Shown: positions 47,840 to 59,229 of the stretch, one piece after another
Layout of the letters: each line of letters starts with the position of its first letter
Numbering within the stretch: position 1 is the stretch's first letter
DNA from: Augochlora pura
Lineage: Eukaryota; Arthropoda; Insecta; Hymenoptera; Halictidae
NCBI RefSeq assembly: GCF_028453695.1
Contig: NC_135774.1
Coordinates: forward strand, 7,564,001-7,628,000
DNA: 64,000 nucleotides
Reading direction: 5' to 3'
The notes under the pieces: model-generated
What the model saw: only the letters and a program-made list of their open reading frames with translations
Database searches by the model: none
Told to the model about the DNA's origin: nothing
Translations under genes and position numbers: made by a program

Positions 47840-49870
47840 TAATAAGTATGAAACAAAACAGTTTACAGTTATAATTACAATTACTGTGTGATGATCCATT
47901 TTACATTACAAACAATATCGTTTGCCATGTTATCACTTCTACCCCTAAAATTTTACAGACATTCCACTCCAATAATTTGCAAATACAATTTCAATCCTTT
48001 CACCGCAACGTTTATTAAAATTCATTCTCGATATAGATATCACGGTCACTAATGAAACATTTCAAGAAATTGAACACATATTTGCGAAATTATCGTAATT
48101 TTGATTTACTTCGATAATTATAATTAATTATTGTATTTTTAACAATTTAAAAATCTCCTTTCTTAAAACTTCTACTTCTCAATTTTTCGTTATTGATTTG
48201 ACTATAGTAAATAATATACAATAACACGTGAATAATTTTATTCTCTATGTTATAATCTTTTTTATTTTCATAATAGTTAAAGAATGAAGAGATAACAAAT
48301 AATTAATAAATGAACTGAAGCTTCTTAAAAAGTTGTTACTAGATTAAGCAACCGAGTAAATGTTCAACAGTTAGAGTTGTTAAATGTCAAAAGCACAACA
48401 AATTTTTGAATTTCATTAATTATATTAATCGTATACACGGTGTCTGCAGTGAAAGGATTGAAAACTTAACGCAACTCACAGAAAATTACATTTACTAATT
48501 CGAGTATATGCTTAAAAGTGCTATAACACAAAATTGAATTTTATGTGAAAAGATAATGTTCACTAGTAATCACAAGTGTTGGAAAATCACAGGTGTCCTT
48601 GAGTGGCTAATTGACTTTCTTGAAACTACACGGTTTATACCAACAGTTTCTGAACCAAAATTTCGACATTCTTTTCTAAGATATTGATGACTTTTACTAT
48701 TTATAGTATTATTTAATATAGTTTCTCGCTGAAAACTATCTCTTCCATTATTCGCAATTACTCACGGGATCTCTGGAAATAGTTGATAAATAATTCCCAA
48801 GACGACGGAAGACTGCACAATAAATTTGATTCGTATTTCCAAATTACGGAAAGAAAACTAATTAAGGATCAACAAATAAATAGATACGAGTTTGTAACTT
48901 TTTAAATTAGAAGACAAACACTCCGATCATGGAGTTGATCATCTCACCATCTTGAAAAATACGTCAAATGCCATTCTAAAGTTTGCAGCCAATGTGAACG
49001 AAGCACTCTGTCCGCATGAAACTATTTTGAATAATATTTCACATGGACTGCGAATTCTCACGTGAACATAGATTTTTAGAGACTAATTTACAGTAGACGA
49101 TACCAAACTGAAGTAAACATTTACTCTATTAACACTCGAACAGCGGACTTTTCCGACGAAAACGTAATGCACATGTGCAAGATCATTTATCATTTCATTT
49201 AGCATTTTCTTATTATGTTTTCAAAATATGGGAGTGAACGGTTAAATTTACATCAATTTGTGGTCAACACGTAAATTTAAACATATGTACCTTTTTTTTC
49301 TGAGAACCGGTATTTTCAAAGTAAGATATTACTATCTTATATTTATAACATAACAAGTGCAAACGAGATATATGTGGTACTGAAAATAAAATTCTGAAGA
49401 AGTAGTACTAAACAGTAATATATTACATAAAAGAAAAGGTTCATTATCATCAATTGTAACCAATAAGTAACATCATTGCAATTACAATGCCTGTGGATAA
49501 CTGAGATGTATCTGAGTAAAATGAGTACAATCACGATGAAGATCGGATTAATTTAAGGTATTCTTGAATTCACTAATATTAACAATCAATATTAATTAGC
49601 TCTTCGATGAATATAATCCAACTTTCTTTTACTCTGGGCTTATTCTAATCAGAGCAATTTGAATTGATTTTTGGTGCTACAATTGTAGATGTAAGAAAAG
49701 AACAAGTGAAAATTTAATTTTCATTCCTATTTGGATTCATCCCGAAGATTCATCCCATCCATCTGTCTTATTTATATCCATTGCAATCATTCTCTATCCT
49801 TATCTACGAGATAAGTGAAAAAAGGAAGAAAAAAGGGACTGTGGTAGGTGGAGAGTGGGACTCGGTTGCA
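47840..49870. other. Intergenic AT-rich DNA, no feature recognised
   Basis: Roughly 2 kb of low-GC sequence between a MITE and the 25-bp minisatellite. No gene, RNA or repeat could be supported. Confidence 0.4.
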
Positions 49871-49871
49871 C

Positions 49872-49962
49872 AAATTTAACCACACAGGTTTTGTGTAAAT
49901 TTAACCACACAGATTTTGTGTAAATTTAACCACACAGGTTTTGTGTAAATTTAACCGTGCAC
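49872..49962 (+). repeat. 25-bp minisatellite, about 3.6 copies
   Basis: The unit AAATTTAACCACACAGGTTT then TGTGT starts at 49872, 49897, 49922 and 49947. Three units are almost identical (one G/A change). The last runs into AAATTTAACCGTGCACC. Confidence 0.92.
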
Positions 49963-50729
49963 CATTGTAATCTCTCTGGACAAGATGGTTTCTCTAAAGA
50001 GCATAACATTGGAACTACTAAACCAATCTAAATAACTGGCTTTTTATTTCGTTTTTTATAGTTTCTGATATTATAAAACTGTTTTGTTATTATAACAATA
50101 TTATAAAAATTACAATAAAAGTCATACGAGGTTTAAATAAATCGAATCTTGTAACTTCGCTCTAGTTTGGAAAGCGGTAGTGCGTGGCCAAAACTTAATT
50201 TTTTAACTCTTATAAGTAAAAAATAAAATATAAATATTAAAGAAAAATAAAAAATTAGTTTTCCTTCAAAATGAGAATCAATTGAAACTTTAAAATCCGA
50301 AATAGTAGTTACGTCAAATCCAAGCGAATATTAATTATTTTTATTACTCTCTATATGTATAATATCAAATGCGAAGTGTGTAATACATTTGTATACATAC
50401 ATGTCAACAAATACGATTCGGTTATTTATGCACTTCATGAGACTGTTTTCAAGTCATAAAAGAAAATATTATATTTTTACCGATTTGAACTTTGAAGAGG
50501 CTTGCAAAAGTTAATTAAAAATAATAGTCCATCATACTTTATTAATAAAAAAATTCACACTATTGTTAACATGTACTCCTAAGTTTGCAGTTTTCTACAG
50601 TTTTTAACTTTATGTAGATTTTTATAGGAAGGCGCTGGAGAAATAAAATAGAGAAAATAAAAGAAATTTAAAGAAAGTTTTTAAATTGCATAAAGCTGCG
50701 CAGTCGAGTTATAATACAGTATGAATGTA

Positions 50730-50906
50730 TAGTCCTCTCGTAACAAAAAGGTACCTTTGCCTTTAAATTCCCCCCACTTAACAGCTGTTCCTCTATCGCA
50801 GCTATTGGTGACTATTGGTCGTTAGCGACCAATCGCTGCAGCAGTGGGGCAGTTAGTAAGAGGAGAAATGTAAACAGGAAAGTGTCTTCTTTTCGCATGA
50901 GGACAA
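50730..50906. mobile_element. GC-rich MITE copy 3
   Basis: A 177-bp copy with ends TAGTCCTCTCGTAACAAAAA and TTCTTTTCGCATGAGGACAA. The core contains a strong hairpin, ACTATTGGTCGTTAGCGACC then AAT. It is directly followed by the TTAA MITE at 50915. Confidence 0.82.
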
Positions 50907-50914
50907 TAAATTAA

Positions 50915-51146
50915 TCCTTTGCACTCGAGTGGCGTCTCTGAGGCGCCAATAAAAATTGCTATAACATTTCGAAAATAATTTTGACATTATTAAAAAGCTT
51001 TCTATTTAAGAGACTGTTAAAAGTTTTACGAGTCACAAGATTGAATTTTATATGCATAAATTATACTAAGTTATGTAAAATGGGAATAAAGCTGGTCAAA
51101 ATAGCTATTTTGGATCTAGATTTAAAATGGCTTCGAGTGCAAAGGG
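50915..51146. mobile_element. TTAA-flanked MITE, second CACTCGAA-family copy
   Basis: A 232-bp element between TTAA copies (50911-50914 and 51147-51150), with ends TCCTTTGCACTCGAGTGGCG and, in reverse complement, CCCTTTGCACTCGAAG. The interior matches the copy at 24371, including ACGAGTC-CAAGA and ATATGCATAAA-like segments. It begins only a few bases after the end of the GC-rich MITE at 50730-50906. Confidence 0.82.
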
Positions 51147-51746
51147 TTAATCGTATTCAGAGCTCAGTAGTTCCAGTGTCAGCGAAACGTTTGAAAATTC
51201 AATGTAATTATCAAAAACTAGATATTGTAACAACAATATCTATACTCTGGGACCAATTGGATCCTAGCTCCGTCGTCCGAGTGTTAAGGATTCAATTAGA
51301 AAGCCAACGTATTGAACACCTCGCAGACTTTGCCTTTTAGTAGTACCACTATAAAATCGTGAATGCTATAGCACATGTGATCCACAGTCTGATTATAAAT
51401 AACAAAAACTCATCAAAATCGCACGAAAATATTTGTTCCTCTGGTTCACGTTCGGAGACTATTGCGGGAAGCCGTGTACACTGATCTTGACAGAATCATT
51501 GCACAGTGGTTTGTTTAAAAATTATTTTAGCCTCATTATGCGGTTTAAGGTCATCGGATGATAGGTCATTGAATTCGTTTCGACACCAGCTAGATTGTTA
51601 CAAAGTCATGAATATATATTAATATCAAAAACAATCGAAATAACTTTACCTATGAATGACAAAAATTTTGTTTCTGAAATTTTATATTATTACAGTTTAT
51701 AGAAATATGAATACTCATGAACTTTTGTATGGAAATATTATGTTAA

Positions 51747-52081
51747 CACTTTACTGACCGGCCGTAAATTTATTTATTTTATTTTCAGTTTATATTCTTA
51801 ATTGCGAGAGCTATCTAATATTTAAAAATTTATATAACAATATTGAAGCTTGCAGTAGCTCAATGTTAAATTTTAGTTTCTATTTTTATTTTATTTATTT
51901 TATTAGTCACAAAAGATATGCAATATTTAAAAAAATATATAATAATATTGGAGCTTGCAGTAGTAGAATCTAACACTTTTACCTCAATAATAGATAACAA
52001 ATTATTGGTTGCCATAACTACCGATTCGCAGGCTACCGATTAGGAGAGAAGACGATTTATAGATCACTAGTCGATAAAGTG
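51747..52081. mobile_element. TTAA MITE, longer CACTTTACTGACCGG copy
   Basis: A 335-bp relative of the element at 27508. It starts after TTAA (51743-51746) with CACTTTACTGACCGGCCG and ends ...GTCGATAAAGTG followed by TTAT, a mutated TTAA. The internal segment with TTGCAGTAG occurs twice (about 51850 and 51955), so the extra length comes from an internal duplication of about 100 bp. Confidence 0.72.
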
Positions 52082-52927
52082 TTATCTGATCCTCAAAAAT
52101 GTGTGAAAAATCGTTGAAATTATCAATCCGGGCGCAGCTGCACCGAACCGATCATAAATTGCTCTAGTACTGCAAACGTCATCTTGTTAATATACCTGTA
52201 AAATTAAAAACTGCAAGAAGCGGCAGCTAAAGCACACACGTGTGCACGTTGAAGGTCTAAGTTTAAATGACTGCTTTCCAGGCCACTGTGCATTGTCTGA
52301 TCTCGTGTACCTTATCATTTGCATAATTGCTCGAACAAATTACCCGAATATCGTTGCTGCGTTTAATAATTGAATGGCGATTCGGTGAATGCTACCAAAA
52401 GAGAACGGATAATTTAAGTGAAATTTATACGAACACTCGAGTTAAAGACGTTATTTGTACCTTATTGTAAGAAACGTGGATGGCGACAACCGATGAAGCG
52501 GAATCGACTGGAATTCTTTGAAACGTTTCACTTTTCATTCAGGCTGGACGAGTAAAACGTTCGATCCTTAGCTCGTTGGGCAACGGTTCGCCTATGCGAA
52601 CGAAGGTTCGTTCGAATAATTACTGATTTCATTAAACGGTAAGGTGATCATATAGTAAGTTTATTCATCAGATGATTCGTGAAAGTGAACAGTACAACAT
52701 AAACTCGCGACTAAGCTATCGTAACCTATTACTAGATAAGTGTATGTAAAACTATCGAAACAATGGAGTGAGAATGAACGAACGAATAACATACGATCGC
52801 TCGACTCGTCGAACTACTCTACTTGCGAATGAGAATAATTGTGAATAATATTGTACGAGAAATATACTTACTCAACGAACGTTTATGTTTCGTTCATGAG
52901 AATTAATGTTAGTTTATGTTCTACGTA

Positions 52928-53056
52928 TAGTCCCCGCGCGACAATAAAGCAACGTCGCGTTTACGTTCCCCCTCTTACCAGCTGCAGCATTATGGCGAGG
53001 GGGCAGTAGGAGGGGGAATGCAAACACAAAGCTGACTTCTTGTCGCGCGTGAACTA
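52928..53056. mobile_element. GC-rich MITE copy 4 (short)
   Basis: A 129-bp copy with ends TAGTCCCCGCGCGACAATAA and TTCTTGTCGCGCGTGAACTA. The central part is reduced compared with the other three copies. Confidence 0.82.
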
Positions 53057-54078
53057 TACTCGATTCCGTAAACCGCTATTCTAATAAGTGTTTCAATCCT
53101 TTGAGTCTCCGTGTTCATCCATTTTAATTAGCTTCTCTAAGAAAATTGTTCAACTGTCCAATGTGTTATTTATTTGGAAGAAGGTACAGATTTGTAAATA
53201 TCGGCAGAAAGTAATGTATAGGACAGAGCGAGCAAGTGATTCTGAATTTTCCTGAAGGATTTTGTATTATAAGGAACAAATAATTCATCAATAACAATTT
53301 ATTCGTATACATATATAAATAAAAATATATAAATCAGAGATTATTGTACATATGACAGGAACAAATTATAACTTCCACGAACAGACCGTAAGAGATAGAC
53401 AAGACACTATGGACTGAAATGTAATGTAACAATTATGGTTTATTTTTTATTTAAAGATTTAAGTGGCATCTATTTGTGGATCATTAGCGCTTTTACGTAA
53501 TCACGTCCTCATTTGAATATATTGACTAACACGAAATCGTATAACATTGTTAACTTCATTGTTAATTGTTTTAATCGTGAGTACAATTATATTATGAAAC
53601 TTATAATTATGTAATTATGTAATCGATCTTAAAACTACTTCTTTTCCGATCAAATACAATCCTTTCACGGACGAAGATGTAGAAGGACAGCCTCTAATTT
53701 ATTTAAAATTAATCGCATAAAGTATCAATTAAATCACACTTAAAAGGAAACTCTGTTTTTTATAGCTATACTTAACATATGCAAATAAAAATTTATTTCT
53801 TCTTTGCAAAAGAACGGTAAAAAATAGTAAAGGGTCTTTCAATTTTCTCTGAGTGTCTTGCAGAGCATGATAAGTAAGTAATTGTTGTGTACAAAGCAAA
53901 TAAATAAATAATAATTATACTGTTATAGTTAAAATGTTCAAAATTTATGAGAATAAATTATAATTGACGTGAATCGAATAAATTCTTATTAACGCTGTTG
54001 ACAAATTGACGAATATACTTTCTTGTACATGTCTGTAACCATAGAAAGTGTGAAACTAGGATCAGAGAGCATTAATCG

Positions 54079-54422
54079 ATGTTGAAGAGTATTCCAGAGC
54101 TGATCAGAACGATATCTACGACGAAGGAGTACCTTACAATTACACGCTTTGGTTTCATTGGCATCGTGAATGATGACAATGAAGTTTTGGAGCTCAAAGG
54201 ATTGAATATAGAGGCCAAATGTTTATGTTCGAACGAAAACGCTCAAAGAGTCTTAGAAATCAAGCGCTCATCAACGTAGGACGAAGTCGTTCAACAAACG
54301 ACTTAGCCAATTACAAACTCGAACGGACATTTAATTATTCGAATAATCTTCAAACGTACCACGGCGCGATTTGTAAAAAGCGCAGACCACGACAAATGGC
54401 GAGCAATTTGAATAATAAATAA
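54079..54422 (+). pseudogene. Possible decayed or frameshifted coding fragment
   Basis: Two overlapping frames in compositionally balanced sequence, 54079-54279 (MLKSIPELIRTISTTKEYLT...) and 54219-54422 (...NLQTYHGAICKKRRPRQMAS), are followed at once by TAA and AATAAATAAAG, which resembles a polyadenylation signal. Read together with one frameshift around 54240-54275 they would give a single protein of about 110 residues. No family is recognised. A degraded gene or terminal exon is the best guess, with chance as the alternative. Confidence 0.25.
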
Positions 54423-54522
54423 AGAGTGAGAATAGTAAAAATCAATCATCTTGAATATTAAAGTCAATTGTTCCTTTAACACATTATTTTTTCATTATTG
54501 TAATGATTGCAATCGCATGATT

Positions 54523-54800
54523 GCAAGTAACTTTTTCCTTAACACAAATACGATCCGCGACTTCGTTCACGAGTTATTAAGGAGAAACAGTGACCAATGA
54601 GAGATGAGATAAGCTGGCGCGAGAAAATGGCGGAACTGGACCTCGTCTGCTCGTTGGTTCAATCGCCTGGCATCAGCCAAGCTTGCATCTCATTAGTCAT
54701 TGTTCTTCGTTAATAACTCGAGAACGAAGCCACGGATTCCATTTGTGCTAAGGAAAAAGTTGCTTCAAATGACCTCGTTTTCCTATTACGAGTGACACCT
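54523..54800. mobile_element. Foldback MITE copy without clear termini
   Basis: Both arms are present: AACTTTTTCCTTAACACAAA, GTGACCAATGAGAGATGAG and GGCTGG-like core on the left; CTCATTAGTCATTG, CTTCGTTAATAACTCG and TTGCTTCAAATGACCTC on the right. The outer CAGGGTGTCCC ends are degraded. Confidence 0.65.
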
Positions 54801-55044
54801 AAATTACTAAAATTACCTATATTACTAAAAGTGGTCAGTGATGTGTAGCATAATGTAAATAAACTCTGACCAAATCGTTCTCTATGAAGCGATATAATTG
54901 AAAAAAGTTAGATAATTACAACAAAAGAGTTCTTTGCCAACAGTTCTATTACGGAGCTCTATTAATATACATTGCGGGGAATGTATGAAGGGGGCTGAAT
55001 CAAGGAGGTTTGAAATAAATCGGACTGGTCCATGGATGTAGAGC

Positions 55045-55300
55045 CTGATACATTCCACATTCCTACATTCCTAGATTCTTACATTCCACATTCCAAAATT
55101 CCTACATTCCACATTCCTACATTCCTAGATTCTTACATTCCACATTCCAAAATTCCTACATTCCACATTCCTATATTCCTAGATTCTTACATTCCACATT
55201 CCAAAATTCCTACATTCCACATTCCACATTCCTACATGCCTACATTCCACATTCCCACATTGCATATTCCTACATTCCACATTCCGTCATTCTTACATTA
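55045..55300 (+). repeat. 54-bp minisatellite built on ACATTCC sub-repeats
   Basis: CTAGATTCTTACATTCC recurs at 55071, 55125 and 55179, an exact 54-bp period. Each unit contains several ACATTCC and AAAATTCC sub-units of about 9-10 bp. The array decays after 55230 into looser ACATTTCTAC repeats up to about 55400. The long frame 55032-55457 with an FLDSYIPHSKIPTFHIPT 18-residue repeat follows from the period and is not listed as a gene. Confidence 0.92.
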
Positions 55301-55459
55301 CTACTTTCCTACATTTCTACATTTCTACATTTCTACAATTCCACATATCTACGTTTCTACGCTTCCACATTTCTACTATTGTACAATTCTACAATTTATA
55401 TCGATTCTCAATTTCAATATTGAAAAAATCAAAATACGCAGACTTAACGAAAATTGATA

Positions 55460-58400
55460 TTAGTTTCGAGTATTCTTTTGCAGATTATCTACCAGAAAGG
55501 CTACGATTGTGTAAAATATATCGGAATTGTTTTAATAATGTTCAAATCTTTTAGTCGTCATACAAATTTAAACAAATTTAAACGGTAAATACTTTTGACC
55601 TCTAGGTGGTCGAATAATTTAGAAAATTAGAACATGATTATTTTCTAAAAATTAGGGTAGATACGTAAATCACTAATAGAAGCAAATGATAACAAATTAC
55701 CTACTTTACCAGCATCAGGTATGGACTAAACCGCAACGAAAAAAAACACGTCTTACGTCTTTTTGTAGACCTGTGTAACTTTAATATTTTAAAAAATTAA
55801 TTTTTACGTTAATTTGTTATAAGTTCTTACTTTTATTTAGATTCGCAGGACGCAAAAATGTTGAGAAAGTAAATGATGCCCTATAATTTTCCTTTACGAT
55901 ATTAATTTAAATAAATAGAATACTTTAATTTTATAAAATTCAATATTCAAGGATATCAACAAAATGGTATATTGTATTTTATATATACAAAAATACATAA
56001 TATGAAATAGATGCGATGTTTTCAGAAAAAAATAAACGAAAACTGTTTATTGTTATTTGTTATAGCAGTTTGATTGTGATCTTACACAAAGTTAAATAAA
56101 CATTTGTTTTAAAAAGTCATTATTTTCGTAAAAAACAGGATGACGATTTTTTTGTCATTATTTAAATTCTTTGATTATAATATTCTATTTTAGCTAGTTA
56201 TTCGAATTTACCTAGTTAATTTAAATTCAATTTAAACATTAGTTAGGGGAGGGTATCCATAGTTGTATCATTTAAGCAAATTTAAAAAATATGTAAAACT
56301 GGTAATCTTATTTATAAAAGTAATTGTTTAGAGTAATATAATGACATATTATTTCAACATTTTTGATCTTTATAAATATATAAATAGGATTATTATTAAC
56401 TTGAATTTCAATTTTTGAAAAGGTTGAAAAAGTACGATTTTGGCGACCTGTATTCTAAATCGTACCTAGTATAACTTTTATAATACCTAATTACACGATT
56501 TAAAAAGTATACTGCTGAAGGTAACAAGTGGAATATGCTTATTTACACAATGATTCGATTTTAATTTATATATTTAATTATTAATGAAATGAATACCTAT
56601 AAAAAATCAAATACATTGTGGACAATAATAAATTTTGGTGTTTTTTGTAACAGTACGATTTAGGCAACTTGGTTGCTGTTTCAAAAAACGCGATTACCTA
56701 ATATCAAGATAAATTTTAATATGCTTTTAGAAATCTCATAAGTATGACACGTAATCTAAGCTAATATTAGCATTAAAATAAATACGATTGAACTATTACT
56801 AAAATAGATAATGCGTGTTTAATATTGCTAAAATTTTACATAATTTTTACCTATTTTATAGAAATTGTCGGGAAGAGCACAGAAATACATTCTTTCGCAT
56901 CACAAAATGTTAAGAACTATTATAATTGGCTGAGCTTTTAACAGATGTCGCTAATTATTGCCAGAATTCAATTTTAAGCGAATTTTAAATGGAGTACGAT
57001 TTAAGAAACAAATACGATATTGGCAACTTCCCCTTATTTTCTATCGTCGCATACCCATATCCATTTGAAAAGAAAGACACATACACAGTATCAATACGCG
57101 TGGATATTACAGGCAGATATATTATCAGTCACAGGTACAGATCATCAGGTGAGTACAAAAAACAGTTCGTAACCGATTCCCCGATATTAATTAGCCGGAT
57201 TTTTTAAAAGAGCATAATTTCATATTTGCCAACTTTCGTCTGCATCGTCTTTCTGCATACGGTGATGTTGATAAGATGAACAAACCGGTACTCTTCTTAA
57301 TTTCGATGATTCTTCATAATTATAGACAAAAACGACATTTCGTATGCACCGACCCAATAATAAAGAACTAAATATAGTAATTGCTTAGGTGCCGAGCATG
57401 TAATCGGAATTCTACTGTGTTATTTAATATGGCGTAACCGAGAAATTATAATAGCAACTTAAACATACGTTAAACGACCGATCGAATTGCGACAAGATGG
57501 GTGATAATGTATTTCATTCTTCACCCTGTGCTCCACACACAAACTATGAAACTCGACAATTCTCCTAATGAACGCAACGAACTTCATTTCTGATCTGTGA
57601 TTCGAGTTTGTATGCGAAAATTCGCATTTGCATAATCATCGATCGCGTTGCTTGCATTTGCCACGCGATCGTTACTTAAGTTCTGAATACTAAATAAATG
57701 CTTCGTCGAATTGTCACAATGTTACGGTAAAAGTATCTATTACGGAAAATATTTCAAGATATCCTATAAGATTATCACTCGATTTTATTACAACTTGAAA
57801 GTGTCACTGTTGAATATTCACGCTGCTGTTCGATATACCGATGTTTCTAAATAAGGTAATGAAAGTTATCTAGATAATTCAATAATAATTACAGAGTAAT
57901 TCAATTACATTGTAATTCGTAGTTCAATATGAGTATAATTACAAAATCTGTACTGTGAGTCAATTACATTCATTTTTTTTCTTTATTTACAATTACATCG
58001 GATTCTTATGGGTCTATCAGTAATTTTTATCAGAATGCTGTTTTTATGATTATTGTTAAGTTAATAATATTACTGTGTTGTAAAATATGTGTGCCCAATT
58101 CTCCATCATCCTATCATTAAATAATATGTTGATTAATTTTTGTCAGTAATGACACTATATAGAAATAAATTGCATCGACTATTTTAAAAATTCTTAAAAT
58201 ATGTTTTACATTCTGTAGAATGTAGAAATAGTACCTTGGAAATATATGTATAGTTTTGTAGAGTCGTATGGTGGCGCCACCATTTAGTGAACGGTGAAAC
58301 ACTGAAACTAACAACTAAAAAATCATCAAAACATTATTAAGAGCTATTAAAACAATTTAAATATATTTTTGTTACCTTACATTGTTAAATTATTCACAAT

Positions 58401-58980
58401 TTTTAATTAAGGAAATACATTAATCATAGTATTAATATTAGTACGTTTAATGAAGAATTCGAATAAATAGTTCTTGTTAAATATATTTTCGATGATTGAT
58501 ACATACGTATTTAAGGTAAAAAAATCTGTGATTATTTTAATCGTATATTACCAATTATTGAATTTGTTCTGCATATTGAATATGCAGATGTTTCTAATTT
58601 TCATAACAGTTTAATAAGATGTTGAATAACCCTTAGATTTATGATCTACATAGCATTTGCGTGGTCATTGATTCAATTAATCAAACACAAAACTCTGCCG
58701 ATATTTATGACTATATTTTCGTTGACCTTTTCCATTAATTCTGCTTTATCAATGAAATAATTAGGTTTAAGTCAGAGGATTGTCTTGGCTACTTGATTGA
58801 ATTAACATTTGGTTTCGTACGAAACGTCTTAACTAACTTGTTTGAGGTCGTTATCGTGTTGAAATGACCACCCTGATAACATTTTTTTATTGACAAATGG
58901 CAACATATGATTTTGTAAAATACCAGAGTCGTTGCATGAAAAACAGTTATTACATTACCGCCAACAAATTTTTAATTTTA
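55460..58980. other. Intergenic AT-rich DNA with TACGATTT hairpin motifs
   Basis: It contains GTACGATTTT...TAAATCGTAC (56431-56466), a ten-base-arm hairpin, and related AGTACGATTTAGGCAACTTG (about 56652) and GAGTACGATTTAAG (about 56990) segments. These suggest fragments of one further repeat family. No gene is supported apart from the candidate at 56989. Confidence 0.35.
56989..57148 (+). other. Exon-like frame with perfect donor site
   Basis: An ATG opens a frame (MEYDLRNKYDIGNFPLFSIV...) that reaches a consensus donor CAG|GTGAGT at 57149. The start lies in a TACGATTT repeat motif also seen near 56431 and 56652, which weakens the coding reading. No partner exon is visible within the window. 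Confidence 0.2.
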
Positions 58981-58989
58981 GGTATTTAA

Positions 58990-59222
58990 CCTTTTGGGTT
59001 CGTATTAAATTACTACATAGATGTCATACTGGCAGGAATTCATTTTCGTTGAACAAACAGTAACACATAATATGCAAGATGAAGTAGGAAATACAATATC
59101 ATTAATTCTTTTTTAATGCTTAGATATATATATATAACACAGCAATATGTTTCAATTCTATATAAAAATCAAAACAAATAAACGGCTTTGGTGGCTGAGA
59201 ACAGACATACAACCGCAAAGGG
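58990..59222. mobile_element. TTAA-flanked MITE
   Basis: A 233-bp element between TTAA sites (58986-58989 and 59223-59226). The ends CCTTTTGGGTTCGTAT and, in reverse complement, CCCTTTGCGGTTGTAT match with a few differences. It has no coding capacity. It looks like an older relative of the other CCCTTTGC-ended elements. Confidence 0.7.
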
Positions 59223-59229
59223 TTAACAT

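Noticed and set aside
55032..55457. A 141-codon open frame with an 18-residue repeat.
   Set aside because: It is created by the 54-bp period of the minisatellite and has no start, domain or splice evidence.
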